A DNA stretch of 64,000 nucleotides from Halobium salinum. GTDB taxonomy: Archaea > Halobacteriota > Halobacteria > Halobacteriales > Haloferacaceae. The stretch's first letter is position 1; each line of letters starts with the position of its first letter. Shown here piece by piece: positions 40,823 to 49,481 of this stretch. Location: positions 615,811-679,810 of the forward strand of contig NZ_JAODIW010000008.1 of the NCBI RefSeq assembly GCF_026586625.1. Direction: 5' to 3'. The notes beneath the pieces were generated by a model. It had not been told where the DNA came from and ran no database searches. It was given only the letters and a program-made list of their open reading frames with translations. The position numbers and the translations under genes were made by a program.

Positions 40823-41815
40823 TCACCGGTCGACCGACGGGAGGTCTACGACCTCCCCGTCCGCGTACACCGTCGGCTCCCGGATGATGCCGTCGAGGTG
40901 CAGCGGCGCCTCCACGTCGCCGCCGATGCCGGCGTCGTCGCCGATGGCGATGTGGACCGTTCCGGCGGCCTTCTCGTCTAAGAGGACCGAGCCGACGAGT
41001 TCCGTCACGCCGACGTTCGTCCCGATACCGAGTTCGGCGAGGTTGTAGGCGGCGTCGCCGACCGACTCGGCGGCGGCCTCGACCTGCTCCCGGATGTCGT
41101 CGTCGGAAATCTCGGTCACCTGCCCGTCCTCGACCTCGAACGTGAGCTCCTGGCCCTCGTCGAGCAGGCCGTGGGGCATCATCGTCCCGTCGACGACGTA
41201 CGTCCCGTCGGCGGTCTCGGGGCTCACGAACACCTCGCCGGCGGGGAGGTTCGAGAACTCGCCGTCGTTGTGTACCATCCCGGTGTCGGCCAGCCAGTCG
41301 CGGTCGCCGGCACGGAACGTGATGTCGGTGCCGGCTTCGGTCGTCACGCGAACCTCCTCGGCGTCGCCGACCTGCTCCAGCACGTCGCGGGAGTGGCCGG
41401 CGATGGCGGCGTAGTCGGCGTCGAGACCGAGCACCATCACGCGCTCGGTGATTTCGGGGAGCGTCGACCCCCGGGCGCCGGCCGCGTTGGCCTCGCTGCG
41501 GGCGCGGGTGTGACTCAGGCTCTTGGTCGTCGGCGCGAGGAAGGCGTCGACCTCCGTCATCGCCGCGGCGACGGCGGCCGGCGGCTCCTCGCCGTGCTGG
41601 TCGCCCGGCGGGTAGCGGACGATGCTCACGTCGTCGGCGACGTCGCGAGCGGCCTCGTAGAGGAACTCCCCGATACGCTCGCGCTCGTCGTCGGTGACGA
41701 CGAGACAGGACTCGTCGGCCCCGAGGTTCAGACACTGGGTGATGGCGGTCTCGGCGGCGTCCGCGAGCGCCGCGTCGGGCTGTCGGTCCTCGCCGGCCTC
41801 GCCTGCGTCGGTCAT
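40823..41815 (-). CDS. Aminopeptidase (M29-like)
   Basis: A 330-residue metallo-aminopeptidase-like protein of the thermophilic M29 (aminopeptidase T) kind. Recognisable motifs: GEFSNLPAGEVFVSPE (two Glu as metal ligands), ELGIGTNVGVTELVGSVLLD and HIAIGDD...HLDGII, where His/Asp complete the dinuclear metal site. The N-terminal half is shorter than in classical M29 enzymes (about 400 aa), so the substrate range may differ. It should trim peptides in the cytoplasm. It stands alone, with the gapII promoter region to its right. Confidence 0.75.
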   Translation of the reverse strand: MTDAGEAGEDRQPDAALADAAETAITQCLNLGADESCLVVTDDERERIGEFLYEAARDVADDVSIVRYPPGDQHGEEPPAAVAAAMTEVDAFLAPTTKSLSHTRARSEANAAGARGSTLPEITERVMVLGLDADYAAIAGHSRDVLEQVGDAEEVRVTTEAGTDITFRAGDRDWLADTGMVHNDGEFSNLPAGEVFVSPETADGTYVVDGTMMPHGLLDEGQELTFEVEDGQVTEISDDDIREQVEAAAESVGDAAYNLAELGIGTNVGVTELVGSVLLDEKAAGTVHIAIGDDAGIGGDVEAPLHLDGIIREPTVYADGEVVDLPSVDR

Positions 41816-41967
41816 ACCCCTGCTGGCGGGGCGAGCGGGTTAGGTCTTGTCTTGCGCACCGTCGACCGGGCGGCCGGCGCCGGTCTGAAGGTCGGGACAC
41901 CCGCCTGCTACGCCACGACGTGACGAACGTCCAGAAACTACCCCCGTTCCGAAGAACATCGGCGCGT

Positions 41968-41983
41968 TACTCGCCACGGAGTT
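41968..41983 (+). promoter_or_regulatory. TrmB-like operator before gapII
   Basis: TACTCGCCACGGAGTT fits the TACT-N7-GAGTA site of the haloarchaeal sugar regulator TrmB except for the last base. It lies 65-80 nt before the gapII ATG and abuts an A/T-rich TTAATTTCTAA that may be the TATA region. TrmB is known in Halobacterium to control gluconeogenic genes including gapB-type genes when glucose is low. The site is a consensus match by eye only. Confidence 0.45.
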
Positions 41984-42047
41984 AATTTCTAACCACGTAG
42001 ACCCGGAATAACTATCCGTCTTCCCGTCGGAACGTCGGACGACCCAC

Positions 42048-43106
42048 ATGATCAAGGTCGGCGTAAACGGCTACGGAACCATCGGCAAGCGCGTGGCGGA
42101 CGCCGTCGTCGCGCAGCCGGACATGGAACTCGTCGGCGTCGCGAAGACCCGACCGAACTTCGAGGCCGAGGCGGCGGTCCGCAAGGGGTACCCGCTGTAC
42201 GCCGCCATCCCGGAGCGGTCGGACGCCTTCCGCGAGGGCGGCATCGACCTCGCCGGCGAAGTCGAGGACATGGTGATGGCGAGCGACGTGGTCGTCGACA
42301 CCACCCCGTCCGGCATCGGTGCCGAGAACCGCGAACTGTACCGGCAGTACGACACGCCCGCCCTGTTCCAGGGCGGCGAAGGTGCCGACGTGGCGGACGT
42401 GAGCTTCAACGCCCGCGCCAACTACGACGCCGCCGAGGACGCGGAGTTCGTCCGCGTCGTCTCCTGTAACACGACGGGTATCTCCCGCGTCATCGCCCCG
42501 TTAGAGGAACACTTCGGCGTCGAGAAGGCCCGCGTCACGCTCATCCGCCGCGGCGGCGACCCGGGTGACTCCTCCCGTGGCCCCATCAACGACATCCTCC
42601 CCGACCCCATCACTATCCCCTCCCACCACGGGCCGGACGTCAACAGCATCTTCCCGGAGTTGAACATCGACACCCTCGGCGTGAAGGTGCCCGCGACCCT
42701 GATGCACCTCCACTCGTTCAACGTCACCCTCGAGTCCGAGCCGACGGCCGAGGAGGTCAAGGACGTGCTCAGCGACGAGTCCCGGCTGTTCCTCGTCCCC
42801 GGCACCGCCGGCATCGACGGCACCGGGAAGCTGAAGGAGTTCGCTATGGACACCGGCCGACCCCGGGGCGACCTCTGGGAGAACTGCATCTGGGAGGAGT
42901 CCGTGTCGGTGGAGGACGACGACCTCTACCTGTTCCAGTCCATCCACCAGGAGTCCGACGTGATTCCGGAGAACGTCGACGCGATTCGCGCGGTGCTCGG
43001 CCGCGAGACCCAGGAGGACAGCATGGAGCTCACCGACCAGCGGCTCGGCGTCGGCCTCGAATCCGTGTTCGACGGGATGCGAAAGCGGCTCACGCCGTAC
43101 CAGTAG
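42048..43106 (+). CDS. gapII: Type II glyceraldehyde-3-phosphate dehydrogenase (gluconeogenic)
   Basis: A 352-residue archaeal-type GAPDH, distantly related to the bacterial enzyme. The NAD(P) motif [14 protein letters not shown] begins at residue 8, catalytic Cys140 is in [10 protein letters not shown], and the [12 protein letters not shown] stretch is typical of the archaeal type. In H. volcanii this form serves gluconeogenesis, making glyceraldehyde-3-phosphate from 1,3-bisphosphoglycerate. A TrmB-like site lies upstream, consistent with induction when sugar is scarce. Pgk and the type I GAPDH lie 1-4 kb downstream on the opposite strand. Confidence 0.92.
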   Translation: MIKVGVNGYGTIGKRVADAVVAQPDMELVGVAKTRPNFEAEAAVRKGYPLYAAIPERSDAFREGGIDLAGEVEDMVMASDVVVDTTPSGIGAENRELYRQYDTPALFQGGEGADVADVSFNARANYDAAEDAEFVRVVSCNTTGISRVIAPLEEHFGVEKARVTLIRRGGDPGDSSRGPINDILPDPITIPSHHGPDVNSIFPELNIDTLGVKVPATLMHLHSFNVTLESEPTAEEVKDVLSDESRLFLVPGTAGIDGTGKLKEFAMDTGRPRGDLWENCIWEESVSVEDDDLYLFQSIHQESDVIPENVDAIRAVLGRETQEDSMELTDQRLGVGLESVFDGMRKRLTPYQ

Positions 43107-43229
43107 GCCGTCGGTCGCGTCGTCGCACCTTCGACCGAACGCGGCGACATCGACCATCCGCCGGCCCCTTCTGTTGGTTGGGCCACGAATCCAGTAGCGC
43201 CGGCGTCGAGTTCGACGTGACTTGTGAGC

Positions 43230-43718
43230 CTACAGCTCGTGGAACTCGACCTCGCCCGTGTCGGTGTCGAGGGTCGCGACCGAGTAGCTATCGTCCGCGC
43301 CCGGAATCGGCAGGCCACCGGGGTTGAGGTGGACGGTCCCGTCGCGCTCCTCGTGCACCCGCTGGTGGGTGTGGCCGCGGACGACGTAGTCGTAGCTCCC
43401 ACAGCCGACGAGCGCGTCGACGATGGCCTCGCTCGTCCCGTGGTAGACGGCGAACTCGCGGTCGTCGAGGGTGAGCTCGCCCATCTCGCCGAGGTAGGTG
43501 CCGAACTCGTTCACGACCTCCTGAAGCGCCCACTCGCCGTCGTTGTTGCCGCGGACGGCGTAGAACTCGAAGTCGGCGTCGAACGGCGTCGCGGTGAACG
43601 GCGCGACGACGTCGCCGCAGTGAATTACGGCGTCGACGCCGGCCTCCTCGAACGTCGAGACGGCGGCGTTCGCGAGGTCCAGGTCGTCGTGGGTGTCCGA
43701 GCAGATTCCGACGAGCAT
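43230..43718 (-). CDS. MJ0936/YfcE-type metallophosphoesterase
   Basis: A 162-residue calcineurin-like phosphoesterase. Metal ligands are visible in order: GICSDTHDD (Asp8, His10), VIHCGDVV, GNNDGE, VYHGTS and RGHTHQ. The length is normal for the MJ0936/YfcE family, which hydrolyses phosphodiesters such as 2',3'-cAMP in vitro; the natural substrate is unknown. It lies between gapII and pgk, transcribed with pgk, 58 nt downstream of it. A link to glycolysis is not established. Confidence 0.88.
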   Translation of the reverse strand: MLVGICSDTHDDLDLANAAVSTFEEAGVDAVIHCGDVVAPFTATPFDADFEFYAVRGNNDGEWALQEVVNEFGTYLGEMGELTLDDREFAVYHGTSEAIVDALVGCGSYDYVVRGHTHQRVHEERDGTVHLNPGGLPIPGADDSYSVATLDTDTGEVEFHEL

Positions 43719-43775
43719 GGACGGAGTTGGTCGTCGTGAGGCAAGAAACGCCGGGGTCGGGGGGCGCGAGACGGG

Positions 43776-45005
43776 TCAGGTGGCCATCCGGTCGGCCGCC
43801 GCCTCCAGCACCTGCACGCCGACCAGCGGCTCGCCGGTCAGCGCCCGAATGTACGCCCCGCCGGCGATGGAGACGTGCGAGAAGTCGTCCTCGTCGAGGT
43901 CGTACATCTCGATGGCGCGGGAGGTGTCGCCGCCGCCGACGACCGAGAAGCAGTCGGTGTCGGCGATGGCGTCGAGCACGCCGACCGTCCCCTTGCTGAA
44001 TCGCTCGTCCTCGAACAGCCCGAGTGCCCCCTTCACGAAGACGGCCTCGGACTGCCGAATCACCTGCTCGTACTCCTCGACGGTCATCGTCCCCACGTCG
44101 AGGTACGGGCGCGTCTTCTCGTCGATGCCCGAGACGGGCTGTTCGGCGCGGCCGCCGTCCTCGGCCTCGTAGGCGAGGTCGAGCGCGAGACGGATGCTGT
44201 CGCCGTGTTCGTCGAGGAGGCCCTCGATGGTCTCCCGATTGGCGTCCCACTGGTCGTCGAAGAGGGCCATGTCGCCCACGTCCGTCCCGACGGGGTAGCC
44301 GTCGGCCCGGAGGAACAGTTCGCCGGCGATGCCGCCGAGACAGAAGGTGTCGACTCTCTCCCCCAGCGCCTCCATCACGCCGATGACGTCGGTCGCCTTC
44401 GTCCCGCCGACGACCATCGTCACGTTGCCGTCGAACTCCCGGCCGCCGATGGCAGAGTTGGCCTCGTACTCCGTCTGCATCACGCGTCCGGCGTAGGCGT
44501 CCATCACGACCGGGAACCCCACGAGCGAGGCGTGCGAGCGGTGGGCCGCCGAGTAGGCGTCGTTGACGTACGCGTCGAACTCGGGGGCGAGCGTCCGGAC
44601 GAAGTCGGTCTCGGCCTTGACTTCGGGCTCCTCCTCCGGCAACTCCTCGTCGCACATCCGGGTGTTCTCGAGGAGGAGCGCCTCGCCACCGGAGAGGTTC
44701 TTTACCGCCGACAGCGCCTCCTCGCCGTACGTGTCGGCGACGAACCCTATGTCCGAGCCGACGTGTTCGGCGAGAATCTCCGCGTGCCCCTCAAGGGAGA
44801 CGAAGTCGTCGTCGCCGGGACGACCCTGGTGGGCCATCAGGGCGACGGCGTGGTCGGCGGCGAGTAACTCCCGGACGGTCTCGGCGTGGCGCTCGAACCG
44901 GCGGTTGTCCTGTACCTCGCCGTCCTCTATCGGAGAGTTGAGGTCGAGGCGGACGAGGACGCGCTGTCCGTCCGCGAGGTCGTCGAGGGTTCTGAAGGTG
45001 GACAT
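43776..45005 (-). CDS. pgk: Phosphoglycerate kinase
   Basis: A 409-residue two-domain kinase that interconverts 1,3-bisphosphoglycerate and 3-phosphoglycerate with ADP/ATP. Motifs: LVRLDLNSPIEDGEVQDNRR near the N-terminus, VALMAHQGRPGDDDF, AYSAAHRSHASLVGFP, the MVVGGTKATDVIGVM hinge region and the nucleotide end SVVGGGDTSRAIEMYDLDED. ATG 45005 starts MSTFRTLDDLADGQ. The length is normal. It lies with the two GAPDH genes, one on each side, so the substrates and products of all three are shared. Confidence 0.93.
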   Translation of the reverse strand: MSTFRTLDDLADGQRVLVRLDLNSPIEDGEVQDNRRFERHAETVRELLAADHAVALMAHQGRPGDDDFVSLEGHAEILAEHVGSDIGFVADTYGEEALSAVKNLSGGEALLLENTRMCDEELPEEEPEVKAETDFVRTLAPEFDAYVNDAYSAAHRSHASLVGFPVVMDAYAGRVMQTEYEANSAIGGREFDGNVTMVVGGTKATDVIGVMEALGERVDTFCLGGIAGELFLRADGYPVGTDVGDMALFDDQWDANRETIEGLLDEHGDSIRLALDLAYEAEDGGRAEQPVSGIDEKTRPYLDVGTMTVEEYEQVIRQSEAVFVKGALGLFEDERFSKGTVGVLDAIADTDCFSVVGGGDTSRAIEMYDLDEDDFSHVSIAGGAYIRALTGEPLVGVQVLEAAADRMAT

Positions 45006-45089
45006 ACGCGGGGCGACGCGCGGCGGGCACTTAGTGGTGCGCGCATCGAGCCGAGCGGCACCGTCGGCCGGCGGCACCGTTCGGCTCGG

Positions 45090-45923
45090 TCACGCCACCT
45101 GCACCACGAACACGCCGGTGTCCTTCCGAGCCTCGAAGGGACCGTCCGCAGTGCGCTCCTCGGCGACTCGCGCGAGCGCCGCCACCTCCGCTTCGCTCCG
45201 GTCGGTCATCGACGCGGCGTAGGCGACCAGCGGCTCCGGGTCGGGGACGCGGAGGCCGTTCGGATGACGCTCCACCCGCACGTCCTCGAACTGTGCCCGG
45301 AGTTCGTCGCCGGCCGATTCGAGCGTGAACCCCGCCATGGCGCTGTGGAACTCGTGGTCTTCCCCGAGCGCCTCGGTGACGTACTCGCCGAGTTCCGCGA
45401 GGTGGGAGTCGCCGTTCGTGGCCGCGTACAGCCGACCGCCGGGCCGAAGTACACGCCGAATCTCGGCGTAAGCTGTCTCCCGGTCGGGGACGTGGTACAG
45501 CATGTGGTTGGCGACCACGGCGTCGACCGAATCGTCGTCGACCGGGACGGACGCGGCGTCGACGCGGGCGAAGCGCGTGCCGGGGCGGTCCGAGCCGTCC
45601 GGGCCGTCCACCGCGTCGCGGTCGGCGTCGGCGAGCGCATCCGAGACCGCCGTACGGGTCTCCTCGACCATCCCGGCCGAGCGGTCCGTGAGCGTCAGCG
45701 TCCACGCCGCCGGCACGCGCTCGGCGTTCTCGACCCACAGGCGCCCGGTCCCGCAGCCGAGTTCGAGCACGTCGGCGTCGCTCGGGAGGTCGTAGCGCTC
45801 GAACAGCCAGCGGTGGAGGTCGGTTTCGGCGGTGCTGTAGTTCGCGTGGAGGGCGATTCGGGCGTCGAGGTTGTCGGACTCGGCGTACTGCTCGTCGAGT
45901 TCGTCGCGGTCCCAGCGGGGCAC
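45090..45923 (-). CDS. Class I SAM-dependent methyltransferase
   Basis: A 277-residue methyltransferase of the UbiE/type-11 kind. SAM motifs: VLELGCGTGRLWVENAERVP (about 60-80), LTLTDRSAGMVEE, ARVDAASVPVDDDSVDAVVA and LRPGGRLYAATNGDSH. The N-terminal stretch (MPRWDRDELDEQYAESDNLD) and the C-terminal ~80 residues are not recognised. Substrate unknown. It lies between pgk and gapI on the same strand, 85 nt before pgk; a metabolic link is not evident. Confidence 0.75.
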   Translation of the reverse strand: MPRWDRDELDEQYAESDNLDARIALHANYSTAETDLHRWLFERYDLPSDADVLELGCGTGRLWVENAERVPAAWTLTLTDRSAGMVEETRTAVSDALADADRDAVDGPDGSDRPGTRFARVDAASVPVDDDSVDAVVANHMLYHVPDRETAYAEIRRVLRPGGRLYAATNGDSHLAELGEYVTEALGEDHEFHSAMAGFTLESAGDELRAQFEDVRVERHPNGLRVPDPEPLVAYAASMTDRSEAEVAALARVAEERTADGPFEARKDTGVFVVQVA

Positions 45924-46135
45924 AGTCGGTGTTCGGAGTGATTAGATAAAACACTGCGGCGGTTGGCACGGCCGTTCCGTGTCGGACGGAGCAGTCACCA
46001 TCGACCCCGACTCGGTATCCTCGGAAACTCCCGATGCTGGACGCGTGCGACTCGCTGCGCGCTTCGCCGCTCGCTTCGTTCAGTCGCTCGCGGCTCCGGT
46101 GCGTACGTCAAGAGTCGAAAATCGACTCGGAGCGC

Positions 46136-47185
46136 TTACTCGGACTTGCCGGAGACGAACGCGGCCACGTCGAGCATCCGGTTCGAGAAGCCGTACTCGT
46201 TGTCGTACCACGTCAGCACCTTCGTGAACCCGTCGCCGACGACGTTCGTCGACTCGAGGTCGACACAGGAGGAGAACGGCCAGCCGACGATGTCCGAGGA
46301 GACGACCTCGTCGTCCGTGTAGCCGAGGACGCCCGCCATCTCGCCGTCGGCGGCCTCGCGGAACGCGTCGTTTATCTCCTCGGCCGTGGGCGACCCCTCC
46401 AGCTGGACCGTGAAGTCCGTGATGGAGCCGTTCGGCACGGGGACGCGGATGGCCATCCCGTCGAGTTTCCCCTCCAGTTCGGGGAGAATCTCGGTGGCGG
46501 CCTGCGCGGCGCCCGTCGAGGTCGGGACGATGTTCTCGGCGGCGGCGCGACCGCGGCGGGTCTTCGCCTTCGGGCCGTCGATGAGGTTCTGCGAGCCGGT
46601 GTAGGCGTGGACTGTCGTGAGCTGTCCGGAGACGATGCCGAACTCGTCGTTCAGCACCTTCGCGACCGGCGTGATGGAGTTGGTCGTACAGGAGGCGTTG
46701 GAGACGATCTCCTCGCCGTCGTACTCGTCGTGGTTGACGCCGTAGACCAGTTGTTTGACGGGCTTGTCACCCTTCGGCGGGGCCGAGATGACGACCTTCT
46801 CCGCGCCGCCGTCGATGTGGGCCGCGGCGTCGTCGCGCGTGCGGAAGATGCCCGTACACTCCAGTGCCACGTCCACGTCGAGGTCGTCCCACGGGAGGTC
46901 GGCGGGGTTCTGCTCGTTGAACAGCGGGACCGACGTACCCTCGAGAGTGAGCTCCTCGCCCTCCAGTTCGACGCCCGGGAGTTCACCCTGCGTGGTGTCG
47001 TACTTCGCGAGGTACGCCATGTCCGCGGGGTCCATCACGTCGTTGATGCCGACGAGGTCGATACGAGGGTCGTCCTGCACCGCGCGGAACACGTTCCGAC
47101 CGATACGACCGAAGCCGTTGAGTCCGACGCGGACGACCTCCTCCTCCGAGACGTCGCCGGCGCCGAGGTATGATTTTTCACTCAT
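46136..47185 (-). CDS. gapI: Type I glyceraldehyde-3-phosphate dehydrogenase
   Basis: A 349-residue bacterial-type GAPDH. NAD motif GLNGFGRIGRNVFRAV (21-36), catalytic Cys166 in SNASCTTNS, SAPPKGD, and the GAAQAATEILPELEGKLDGM and WYDNEYGFSNRMLD motifs are all intact. The short N-terminal extension MSEKSYLGAGDVSEEE is haloarchaeal. ATG 47185 was chosen because the upstream frame is not family-like. In H. volcanii this form works in glycolysis, opposite in direction to the type II enzyme encoded 3 kb away. Two GAPDHs of unrelated origin in one cluster allow separate control of each direction. Confidence 0.93.
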   Translation of the reverse strand: MSEKSYLGAGDVSEEEVVRVGLNGFGRIGRNVFRAVQDDPRIDLVGINDVMDPADMAYLAKYDTTQGELPGVELEGEELTLEGTSVPLFNEQNPADLPWDDLDVDVALECTGIFRTRDDAAAHIDGGAEKVVISAPPKGDKPVKQLVYGVNHDEYDGEEIVSNASCTTNSITPVAKVLNDEFGIVSGQLTTVHAYTGSQNLIDGPKAKTRRGRAAAENIVPTSTGAAQAATEILPELEGKLDGMAIRVPVPNGSITDFTVQLEGSPTAEEINDAFREAADGEMAGVLGYTDDEVVSSDIVGWPFSSCVDLESTNVVGDGFTKVLTWYDNEYGFSNRMLDVAAFVSGKSE

Positions 47186-47397
47186 AATCGAGTTAGTGCG
47201 TACCTGAGAGTACGGCTCTCGGGGTTTAGTGGTTTCGACTACCCCTGTTGTCCGGTCGTTGTCGCCCGAACGGTTTAGCCGTTCCGCGGACGGTGAGTGC
47301 TGCCGCCCGACCCGCCGGGGCGGGGTCGACCGCCCGAACAACCGGCGATATTCACCCTGTCAGAAGGTTTTTGCCGAAGAATAGCTTACGGGCGCAC

Positions 47398-47769
47398 ATG
47401 GACAGAGACGACCGCGACGACCCCTTCCGCAACTTCTTCGACGAAATCGAACGGATGATGGGGGACGTGAGCGGCCGCCGCGGTGACCCCTCCGGGTTCG
47501 CGAGCGAGACTCACGTCGACGTGTACGACGAGGGCGCACAGGTCCGCGTCGTCGCCGACCTCCCCGGCGTGGAGAAGGACGGAATCGAACTGAAGTGCGA
47601 CGGCGAACTGCTCACCATCAGCGCGGTGTCGGACCGCCGCGAGTACGACGAGCGCATCCGCCTCCCGGCCCGCGTCGACGAGCACTCCGCCTCGGCGTCG
47701 TTCAACAACGGCGTCCTCGAGGTGACGCTCGACCGATTGGAAGACTCCGCGGCCATCGACGTCGAGTAA
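47398..47769 (+). CDS. Hsp20/alpha-crystallin small heat shock protein
   Basis: A 123-residue chaperone that holds unfolding proteins. The alpha-crystallin domain covers about 35-120: ETHVDVYDEGAQVRVVADLP, GIELKCDGELLTISA, RIRLPARVDEHSASASFNNG and the conserved GVLEVTL end. The N-terminus MDRDDRDDPFRNFFDEIERM is a typical short amphipathic arm. The usual I-x-I tail motif is weak (AIDVE). It is divergent from gapI across about 210 nt. Heat control is likely but no specific operator was recognised. Confidence 0.88.
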   Translation: MDRDDRDDPFRNFFDEIERMMGDVSGRRGDPSGFASETHVDVYDEGAQVRVVADLPGVEKDGIELKCDGELLTISAVSDRREYDERIRLPARVDEHSASASFNNGVLEVTLDRLEDSAAIDVE

Positions 47770-47830
47770 CGCGGCCTCCGACCCATCGACTTCTCGAGGT
47801 CCGTCGAAGAGGAGAGTACGGGCGTCCCTC

Positions 47831-47890
47831 CGTGGAAGATACAGGTTCTCTTCCGTGGAAGATACAGGTGCCCCTCCCCGGAAGAGAGTC
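47831..47890. repeat. Short tandem repeat, 23-nt unit
   Basis: CGTGGAAGATACAGGTTCTCTTC (47831-47853) is repeated as 47854-47876 with changes at 17-21, then a decayed third copy (CCCGGAAGAGAG). A weaker copy precedes the array (CGTCGAAGAGGAGAGTACG). It lies between the stops of Hsp20 and the DoxX gene. Confidence 0.5.
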
Positions 47891-47940
47891 ACGCCGGACC
47901 GTTCGAAAAACCGTCAGTGCGTACCGCGGACCGTGGCCGC

Positions 47941-48387
47941 TCAGTTCTTCCAGGCGCGTTCGAGGAATGCGAGCGCCGCGCCCAGCATGGCGACGTTCTT
48001 GAAGAACTGGTACTTCTCGACCTGCGCCTGCTGGTCGTCGTCCATCGCCCAGAAGTCGTGCATAACCGGCGTCACGCCCGCGAGGAAGGCGACGACCGCA
48101 CCGGTCGTGATGCGGGGGAGGCGCCACAGCGTCACGCCGATGCTGCCGACCAGCAGCATCCCGGTGGAGAGCGGGACGAGCTTGTCGGCCTCCTTCAGCC
48201 CCTTGGACTCGGCGTAGCCGATCTGTCCCTCCATCCCGCGGAAGTTCTCGACCGCCATGTACCCCAGCACGCCCCCGAATAGGAGCCGCCCGAGCCGGGA
48301 CGGCGTGTCCCGAGTCGAACCCGCCGTCTCCGACGATGCCGCTGCGTCGTCTTCTGCAGTCTCGATTTCGACCGTGTCTTCGGACAT
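47941..48387 (-). CDS. DoxX family membrane protein
   Basis: A 148-residue integral membrane protein. An acidic, disordered N-terminus (about 1-28) precedes four hydrophobic segments: RLLFGGVLGYMAVENF, STGMLLVGSIGVTLW, ITTGAVVAFLAGVTPVMHDFW and VAMLGAALAFL. The motif HDFWAM and YAESKG are shared with the other DoxX protein in this window (57985-58404). DoxX proteins are often part of redox or sulfur-oxidising membrane complexes, but the small haloarchaeal ones are uncharacterised. ATG 48387 was chosen. Confidence 0.72.
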   Translation of the reverse strand: MSEDTVEIETAEDDAAASSETAGSTRDTPSRLGRLLFGGVLGYMAVENFRGMEGQIGYAESKGLKEADKLVPLSTGMLLVGSIGVTLWRLPRITTGAVVAFLAGVTPVMHDFWAMDDDQQAQVEKYQFFKNVAMLGAALAFLERAWKN

Positions 48388-48458
48388 GAGCGCTCGTTCG
48401 CCGGGAGTACACTTACCCCTCCGGGTGGGGACGGGCTTTGCCGGCTCTCGCCCGCCCG

Positions 48459-49355
48459 TCAGATGGCCAGCAGGGCGAGCGAGACGGCGACGAGGACGAC
48501 GTGGAACGCGGCGTGGCCGACGACCGCCGCCTCCAGGCTTCGGCGCCAGTAGAGCCAGCCGAAGCCGACGCCGGCGACGGCGTTGAGGCCGACGACGACG
48601 GCGACGACCGCAGGGGTGAGCGCCGTGATAGTCGCCGCCGCGGGCAGGTGGCCGACGCCGAACAGCAGGGCGGCGACGACGATCGATGCCCACGCGACCC
48701 CCGAATCCGGGGCGCCGGTCCGGTCACCGAGTCGGCGGGCGACGGCCCACAGCGCCCACAACACGAGCGTCATGAACCCGAACCGGAGCAGGAGTTCCTC
48801 GGTGACGCCGCCGTACAGGAGGCGGAAGGGGAGGCTCCCGACGAGCGCCGCGGCCGCTCCGGTCGAATCGGTGGGCACGGTCGGCGTCAATCCGCCCAGG
48901 AACGGCCGGGAGAGCAGGTCGATACCGGCGACGACGGCGAACGTCAGCGCCCCGACGCCGGCCGCGAGTGGGACCTCCTCGCGGAGCCGCCGCTCGGGAG
49001 CGGTCCCGCCGCCGACCCACGCGAGCAGGTGTGAACGGAGGCCGACGCGTGGAGTGAGCGCGACGCCGACCGCGACCGCGACCGCCAGCAGGAGCGCGGA
49101 GTTGAGGACGGCGGCGACGGCGAGGAGCGCCGGGTCCACGCCGGGGACGGTCGGGAGCCCGACGACGCCCGGAATCACGCCGGCGACGGCGAGTCCGAGG
49201 GCGACGACGCCCGTCAGGCCGAGGGCGTACATCGCGCCGAAGCGTTTCAGGAAGCCGGCGGCTCGGGAGCCGCGACTCCCTCGGTCCTCGCGGGACCCGG
49301 TGTCGTGAGTCGAGCGGTCCTCGGACTGCCCGCTATCCGTGGAGTAGGAGTTCAT
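48459..49355 (-). CDS. CPBP (Abi) family intramembrane metalloprotease
   Basis: A 298-residue membrane protein. A polar N-terminus (1-35) leads to about eight hydrophobic segments. The CPBP motifs are complete: EELLLRFGFM (EExxxR, motif 1), FGVGHLPAAATI (His, motif 2) and HAAFHVV (motif 3), so it is likely an active membrane glutamic/metal protease of the Rce1/CAAX-like group. Such proteins act in prenyl-protein processing or bacteriocin immunity elsewhere; in haloarchaea the substrate is unknown. ATG 49355. It is divergent from ubaA. Confidence 0.82.
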   Translation of the reverse strand: MNSYSTDSGQSEDRSTHDTGSREDRGSRGSRAAGFLKRFGAMYALGLTGVVALGLAVAGVIPGVVGLPTVPGVDPALLAVAAVLNSALLLAVAVAVGVALTPRVGLRSHLLAWVGGGTAPERRLREEVPLAAGVGALTFAVVAGIDLLSRPFLGGLTPTVPTDSTGAAAALVGSLPFRLLYGGVTEELLLRFGFMTLVLWALWAVARRLGDRTGAPDSGVAWASIVVAALLFGVGHLPAAATITALTPAVVAVVVGLNAVAGVGFGWLYWRRSLEAAVVGHAAFHVVLVAVSLALLAI

Positions 49356-49481
49356 CGACGGGGATGACGCTCGCCGAGGGGATAACGTCCGCGTGACACG
49401 AGGGGTCAGACCGAGCGACCGGCGGTCGGGTCGAGGGACGGTGACCGTGCGCTTATAGCCGCGCGTCCGGAAGGACAACCC

